Under the pieces are notes generated by a model that had not been told where the DNA came from, searched no databases, and saw only the letters and a list, made by a program, of their open reading frames with translations. Shown here piece after piece: positions 58,227-64,000 of a DNA stretch of 64,000 nt. Position 1 is the stretch's first letter, and each line of letters begins with the position of its first letter. Made by a program: the position numbers and the translations under genes. This stretch comes from Canna indica (lineage: Eukaryota; Streptophyta; Magnoliopsida; Zingiberales; Cannaceae): assembly GCA_034359265.1 (NCBI GenBank), contig CP136891.1, forward strand, positions 84,152,001 through 84,216,000, given 5' to 3'.

Positions 58227-58915
58227 TTCCAGGTCTTCCTCGCAGTTCCTTGCCTTCATTTCTTTGTTCTATTTTATATTACTACAAACATTGAAAGGAT
58301 TCTTTGCATTCAAAGAACAGATCTATCAAGATCTGCGTGTAATGTGGAACTTCTTCGAGCTATTTGTTATGATAATCTCTACATTTCTCCCTTCTCTTTC
58401 ATTGATTATCTAGAGTTCTATTCTTTCTGCCCTTTCTCGCAGAAAAGTAATGTTTTTACCATTTTAATTATCCTTACACTCTGCTCTGTCGAATCGCCTG
58501 GTAAAATCATCAGCATGAGAATGAGCCGATAGTTTGTACAATATAGTGGTCTCTTTCTTTTCTTTCCCCCCCTAAAAGTGAATCTTTTCTTTTTTTAGTT
58601 TCTGTTCTTGATTCAGACGTCAATATTTCTCTTTGCATGAACGTTTTAACATAAAGCAATTCATAATTTGCATGAAGCGCTGAACACTTGGAGCTATTCG
58701 ACATACTACTCGCACGAGCGTCCTGTTATTTCCTTGTTGGTTCTCTGGACTTCCTTTCTAATGTTAATTGCTTGTGGCCCTTTTTCTGGCTCTTTTTGCT
58801 CCTAAGATGCTGTTCTATATATTTCTGTTTTTTTTCTAACTGTTTGTTTTTGTGATCAATAAACCTTAATAGAAATTTTCTGTTTACAGAGATTTTTTAT
58901 CATAGCTACTGGAAG

Positions 58916-61768
58916 ATGGAAGAATTGTGTAAACAGTTGGATGATTTGACGTCTGAGATGAAGGTCCTCAAGGAAGAATACCAGGACAAAGTTGTGCTCT
59001 CTGAGAGCTTGAGGCGAGCTCATGAAGAACAACTTGCAAGGATCCAAGAGGCAAATGTGCAAATTGAGAAGCAAACTAAGAAGATCGATGCAAAGGTTGA
59101 AGAGATTTCAATGTACAAAAAGAAGTATGAAGACCTTGAGTCTCGATTTGCAGAGAAAGAGTCTGCACTTAAGCATTTGGATCTAATAAATGATAACCTC
59201 AAGATAAGTACGAGAAAGAAGCTGATGGATTTGGAAGAAAAAAACAGAGAGCTCATTTTGACTTTAGATGAAGCAAACACAAAATTGGAAGACCAGGAGA
59301 AGACAATATGTTCCTACAAGGAAGAGATCGAAGGACTCAAGGGTCTTCTTGTTGCATCTCAAAAGAGGTGCTTTGATGCAGAGCTAAGGGCTCGAGCTCC
59401 TATAGAAGTGACTCGAAGAGAAGAAGTGTTGCTGAAATTAGAGGAGGAGAAAACGGACACAGAGAACCAACTGAAGTGGAAGATAGAACAGTTCAACCAT
59501 CTTGAAGAAGCACATCGTAAACTTCAAAAGGATTTTCAGGTGGCTAAAAAGGAGTGGGCATTGGAGAGATCTAATTTGGTCGATGAGATTGGAACTTTGC
59601 AAATGAAATTGGATTCTCAAGCTGTTCTTATTGAAGATCTTACTTCCGAAGTGAAGATGTGTAACGAAGCACTGGCCTATGAGGAGAGCCGAAGGAAGCT
59701 GCTTGAAGTTAAGATTTCTGAATCAAAAACATTATATGACAAAATTTTCTCTGATTATGAGGAAGCTAGATTGACAATTGAGGCAATAACTGCAAAAAGA
59801 GATGAGGAGATTGCTTCCTTAAGGATTTCAATGGCAAGCAAGAGTACACTTGTTAAAGAGATGGAATTCAGGAGTACCCAGCTAGAACAAGAAAATAAGG
59901 AGTTAAAGACGTCCTTGAGAGAATTCCAAAATGCTCAAGTAAATGGAGCTGATACTACTTCTGCCACAAAGAATCTTAGAAACAAAATTAAAAATTTGGA
60001 GCATGCCCACAGGAGTTGTTCCGAGAAACTAAAAGCCAAAGAGGCTGAATTTGGGACCCAGATAGCGAAGCTAGAAAAAGATTTGGATAATTGTTTTTGC
60101 GAGTTAATTTCCAAAGATAAGCAAATTTTAGACTTGCAGCTTGAATTGGAAGCCTGCCAGTCTTCACTGATGCTACAGAAGTTGGATAATGAAGAGATGA
60201 CTACGGTTCTAATGTTAGTCAAATCAAAATTTTATGAGTCATCTTCAGTTATTGAAAACCTGCAACTTAAGATGGCACAGCATAATGCAAAAGTTGCAGA
60301 GAAAACTGAAGTTCTGATGGAGCAATTGGAGTGGAAGAAGTTTACTGTTATTCAAGCCCAGGTGGAGACACTGAGGGAACATGATACAGGTGAATTATTG
60401 AAGAAAGAGCTTGAGATATGCAGAGGGAAGATTGATGAATTGTACCTTAATATTGATTGCATAAAACATCAGGCTTCTGAAAAGGAAACTGCCATACAAG
60501 ATAGCCTTCAAAGAACCTTAGCTGACTTGGAGAGAGCAAACCATGCACTTGCTGAGAAAACAAGTGAACTGAATGAGATGAAATTTGAACTGCAGCAGCG
60601 AAGTTTTGTTTTGGAGAAGATGGAGAAAGCCAAGTTTCTTACGGAAACTGAATTGAATAATTACAGAGACGAAAGCAAAACAATTAGAAAGAGATTGGAT
60701 GCTGCAGTTGCTGGAAAAATGGAGACTGAAAAGGAACTCAGGCAAGTAAGGGAGTATTTTTGCAAATTGAACTCAGAGAAAGACAAAATAATTGAAGAAC
60801 TGCAGCAGAAAGTTAGTTTTCTCGAAGAAGATAATGAAAGAATGAAGTTTGAAATTTCCTCTCTGTTTAAAACTGAGGCTGAAAAATTCTCTGAAAAAGA
60901 AAAGAAGTTGTTGGAATTTGCAAAGGTCATTGACAGGAGACTAAGAGAAACCCAAGAGGCAATAACTACGCTGGAAGAGAAGTTAATGCATAGAGAAACT
61001 AAAATTTTGTCAACCTTTCAACAAGAAATAGCCAAGTATTTACATGTTATGGAAGATAACGAGGAGATTATTTCTGAACTTGAGCACCATATTACACTAC
61101 TTGAAGAAGATGTTAACTTTTTTGTTGAAGTGACTACTTCTCAACTTGAAGAGAAGAAAGTTGAGATTCACACACTTTCTGATGCTTTAGGGTGGATCAC
61201 TGCGACATATGTGCTAAAAGAGCATGAGTTTGAGTTTAAAGCCATCTTGATATCTGAATTGGGAGAGGAAATTAATACTCTACAGTTGAATTTGAAGTCA
61301 GAAAAAAATTTATCATTTATTTCAAGAAATTGTGCAGAACAACTTCAAGCGGAACTCTGTGTGCAAAGTTTGGAAAACGAGAAAAAGCAGTCTGAAGTGT
61401 TGAATGAATTAAAAGTCTTACAGCTTGAGAAACAAATTTTTTTGGACCAATTAGGGGAGGTCAAAAGCAACGTAGAGGCCCTTCATAACACAAATGCAAA
61501 GCTCTCATCAGAGAAGGAAGAATTGATTCAAGAGATGTCAGAGCTCAGTGATATGATAAGCAGGATGTATCATGTAGATGAAGAATTGACTAGTAACTGG
61601 AAGAGGATCATGCAGAAAATTGTGGATGAGAGTACTGCTACAAAAAGTGATAAGAAAGATCTGCATTGCACTGACATTGTACAAAACGAGATTCACGTTT
61701 CTTCACTAAAGAACAATGTACGACGTGACTGTGGTAAGAGATCACCTCTAAAGGAACACAACTGCTAG
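58916..61768 (+). CDS. long coiled-coil protein, At4g38062-like
   Basis: One 950-aa exon, almost entirely heptad-type coiled coil rich in Glu, Lys and Leu. The N-terminus (MEELCKQLDDLTSEMKVLKEEY), the EIEGLKGLL and LKWKIEQFNHLEEAHRKLQ blocks and the C-terminal RSPL tail follow the uncharacterised Arabidopsis protein At4g38062 and its plant homologues. No catalytic motif, signal peptide or membrane segment. A splice acceptor TTTACAG at 58883-58889 shortly before the ATG indicates an intron in the 5' leader, whose first exon I cannot fix (probably near 58.0-58.3 kb). The likely role is structural or scaffold; this is inference. Confidence 0.87.
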   Translation: MEELCKQLDDLTSEMKVLKEEYQDKVVLSESLRRAHEEQLARIQEANVQIEKQTKKIDAKVEEISMYKKKYEDLESRFAEKESALKHLDLINDNLKISTRKKLMDLEEKNRELILTLDEANTKLEDQEKTICSYKEEIEGLKGLLVASQKRCFDAELRARAPIEVTRREEVLLKLEEEKTDTENQLKWKIEQFNHLEEAHRKLQKDFQVAKKEWALERSNLVDEIGTLQMKLDSQAVLIEDLTSEVKMCNEALAYEESRRKLLEVKISESKTLYDKIFSDYEEARLTIEAITAKRDEEIASLRISMASKSTLVKEMEFRSTQLEQENKELKTSLREFQNAQVNGADTTSATKNLRNKIKNLEHAHRSCSEKLKAKEAEFGTQIAKLEKDLDNCFCELISKDKQILDLQLELEACQSSLMLQKLDNEEMTTVLMLVKSKFYESSSVIENLQLKMAQHNAKVAEKTEVLMEQLEWKKFTVIQAQVETLREHDTGELLKKELEICRGKIDELYLNIDCIKHQASEKETAIQDSLQRTLADLERANHALAEKTSELNEMKFELQQRSFVLEKMEKAKFLTETELNNYRDESKTIRKRLDAAVAGKMETEKELRQVREYFCKLNSEKDKIIEELQQKVSFLEEDNERMKFEISSLFKTEAEKFSEKEKKLLEFAKVIDRRLRETQEAITTLEEKLMHRETKILSTFQQEIAKYLHVMEDNEEIISELEHHITLLEEDVNFFVEVTTSQLEEKKVEIHTLSDALGWITATYVLKEHEFEFKAILISELGEEINTLQLNLKSEKNLSFISRNCAEQLQAELCVQSLENEKKQSEVLNELKVLQLEKQIFLDQLGEVKSNVEALHNTNAKLSSEKEELIQEMSELSDMISRMYHVDEELTSNWKRIMQKIVDESTATKSDKKDLHCTDIVQNEIHVSSLKNNVRRDCGKRSPLKEHNC

Positions 61769-62660
61769 TTGTAAGAACAACCGGAACCGTAAGGGTAGGG
61801 ATTACAAAATGTAATAGAAAGGTGGAAAGTTACTCGGATTTGGGTCTTATCAAAGTCTAGTGAGCATGTAGATGCTCTCACGAGTAGTTGTTTACAGTAA
61901 TTTATATTCAATGGTTTTTAGAATGCATTCACTTGCTACTGATTGTGCACTTGCTGTATTTAGACCTGACATGTTTTGCTTTGTTGTTCTCTTTTCTCAT
62001 CTGTGTATATCTGCTACTAGAATATTTAAATCGGGGAAGGTGCATGTTAGATTTGAATTATTCTCTGTTTTGTGGGTGTTGAGAATATAAATGTATAGAT
62101 TGGTCTCTTTCTATTAGGAAAGTTGGTCCTCCAATCAAATTTGATGGTAGTAGAACGGGAGGTCTTGAGTTCGAATTCTCTTAGCGTCAGTATTTATCTT
62201 CCACCTCAATTAAATCTATTCATTTGTTGGGCATGTGTTAGTCTCTTCAAAGTTTATCTGCCCACAAGTGAGGGAAAGAATTAAGAATATAAATATATAG
62301 ATTGATCTCTTTCCTAACAATTGTACAACCTCTTATCAACTTTGAGCAAACTGGAATATGTACTTGTAAAGGATTTTATAGAAGTAAGCTCATACCATCA
62401 ATTTTTTTCAATGATTTTATTCTATTTTGGTATCTCTTGTCTTAAACAGCCTCTTCGTATTACTTGCCACACTAAACTAGTGGATGTGATTGGGTCTTCT
62501 CACGCATTATGCATACTTATTCCTGCTTTGTCATGCCCATTTATAATTCTTGTTCTTCCATACTTCTATCCCGATGTTGGTTTTAGTTTCTCATTGCTAG
62601 ACAAAAATATATAATTTAGCACTAGCCCTTAGTATCAGTTTGCTGATGGAATATGCTCTC
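61769..62660. other. downstream of the coiled-coil gene
   Basis: Probable 3' UTR followed by AT-rich DNA. A TAGATTGxTCTCTTTC word occurs at about 62097 and 62299. No gene. Confidence 0.45.
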
Positions 62661-62662
62661 TT

Positions 62663-63932
62663 TTTTCAACACCGCGAACGTGGTGACCGCCGTCGAGAAC
62701 TTCCCGGAGATCAGGGGCACTGCCATCGGAATCATGGAGGTAGTTGCTCGTTCTGTTTGGGGATTCTTTTAATTATTTGTTTTGATTTATTTACGCTATA
62801 AGCTTATCGTTTTCATTGTCAACCGTTTATGAAGTTCATATCGAGTTTCAAATTTGATGTTCATATCTTTTTTGAAGACTTAAAATTCTGATTTTGGATA
62901 AGCTAATGTTGTTCTAGTTGAAATTTGAAAATTAATAGGTCTTTTCATTCTTCGTCACCAAATTGGATAATTTGTCTTCTGTTGAAGCATATTTGTGCCC
63001 CCCTTTACAGATTAATCGCTAATTTGATAATTTAAAGTTGCTTTCTGCTTGAAAATTTTAGATACAAGGCAGAGCAGGTAATGGAAATTTTATCTAAGTT
63101 CGAGCTGTTAAGGAAGATGAAGTAATCCTTGCAGCCACACTCCATTGTGGATACGAAATATTCATATTGATAGTTTTTCTTCCACATAGGAAACTTTCTG
63201 ACTTCTTTCTAAGTGAATCTCGATGATGTGTGCAAAAAGAGTTTCAAGTTGTCTTTCTAGTGCAAACTACTCAAATTGAATTAGACATCTCTTAAAACAT
63301 CCGAACTATAGAATGAGTACCAAGGCTTAATATGATCTAACTGATGGCATGAAATTGTCTTTCTTTTAAGTGCCAAGATGGCATTCCAAAGTGCAAAAAC
63401 ACTTGTTCTTTTTTGAATAGAGTGATTTAACCTATGCAATATCTTTGTTTGGTCATTGTTATAGTCTACTCTCCAGTTTTCTCTTTTAACCACTTAAAAC
63501 TAATTTTTTTTCATTTTATTCTTGTCAGAACCGCTGTGATTTGATTTAGAGCTATCTTCTTTTTAGGGTTTTGTGGGTCTTCGTGGAGCAATACTGATTG
63601 AAATATATCAGACAATGTTTGATGGCAACCCAAGCAATTTTATACTGATTGCCCACTCTCCTCACATTAGTACTAATGCCTTTTGTAAAAGTTCACCACA
63701 GAAGTGAAGTATCTGAGAAGAAATTTATGGATGCTTTTTCACTATTGCTTTGGTAGTGGCTGGTTATCTAATGCTTGTCATAATTGGAGAGAGCATTTGG
63801 AGAATCAGATCAGTTGCCCGTATCCTGATATTTGTAGCTCTCATGGTAATGCTTCTATCTCCGGTGGCCGTAGTAATTAAAGCTCAGATGATAGAAACAA
63901 AGCTAGTTCTTCTCATGGAAGGACCAGATTAA
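62663..63932 (+). pseudogene. NFD4/nodulin-like MFS transporter fragment
   Basis: A first island (about 62664-62738) reads FFNTANVVTAVENFPEIRGT and ends with a donor-like site. A second island after TTTTTAG (63568) reads GFVGLRGAILIEIYQTM, as in plant nodulin-like (NFD4) major facilitator proteins. Further on, the matching helix region continues in another frame (63690-63750) and then a third (63750-63932, AGYLMLVIIGES). The N-terminal start is missing and at least two frameshifts occur, so it is a decayed fragment. It may continue beyond the window. Confidence 0.75.
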
Positions 63933-64000
63933 TGGATGATAGTCTTCAGGCCACAGGGCAACATAGGTATGGAAACCAAGTAGCAGCAGGAAGGGCATAT

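Noticed and set aside
1..64000. tRNA or rRNA genes
   Set aside because: No tRNA A/B box pairs with a cloverleaf and no rRNA sequence were recognised by eye; a covariance-model search would be decisive.

Overview
The window is plant nuclear DNA. Evidence: spliced genes with GT-AG introns, family-1 glycosyltransferases with a plant PSPG box, U2 snRNA genes with plant USE and TATA promoters, many hAT, PIF and MULE-type elements, and an old badnavirus-like pararetrovirus copy. The GC-rich, intronless UGT genes in AT-rich, transposon-filled DNA, together with the endogenous badnavirus-like sequence, suggest a monocot. This is an inference and I cannot name the species.

Layout: 1-3708 is part of an Ac-like hAT element (BED-finger transposase, minus strand). 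A 1.1-kb non-autonomous hAT is inserted in it, and it carries a 31-bp minisatellite. 4408-18400 is a tandem cluster of UGT88-like glycosyltransferases on the plus strand: intact copy 1 (4408-5829), a decayed middle copy (about 9807-14151) split by a complete-looking hAT element with an open 786-800 aa transposase (9992-13544), and intact copy 2 (16961-18400). 18667-26633 (minus) is a 16-exon AAA ATPase of the DAA1 type. I traced every exon by GT-AG borders and the joined frame stays open for 803 codons. 26.6-32.1 kb is non-coding and holds a hAT-like element, a solo LTR with a 5-bp target duplication, and a 1.4-kb PIF/Harbinger-like element with a GC-rich core.

32.8-45.4 kb is a U2 snRNA cluster: five complete copies with strictly spaced USE and TATA elements and two broken copies, spread by local duplication. 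Between copies A and B lies a rearranged endogenous pararetrovirus (about 33985-37200), in pieces on both strands, with a 232-bp inverted repeat and a later hAT insertion. No protease, reverse transcriptase or RNase H region is visible, so it is a broken remnant. A 5'-truncated LINE lies behind U2 copy D.

45857-51177 (minus) is a 13-exon TTC38-like tetratricopeptide gene (466 aa). 51.8-58 kb holds foldback elements, an LTR-like stretch with 161-bp repeats, and a tiny three-exon CYSTM gene (56012-56365, 62 aa) that open-frame scanning does not reveal. 58916-61768 (plus) is a 950-aa coiled-coil protein resembling Arabidopsis At4g38062. A possible small gene lies on the opposite strand just upstream. 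The right end (62.66-63.93 kb) has remains of a NFD4/nodulin-like MFS transporter.

The host genes do not form one pathway. The linked sets are the UGT family and the U2 family, each grown by local duplication and then broken up by mobile elements.
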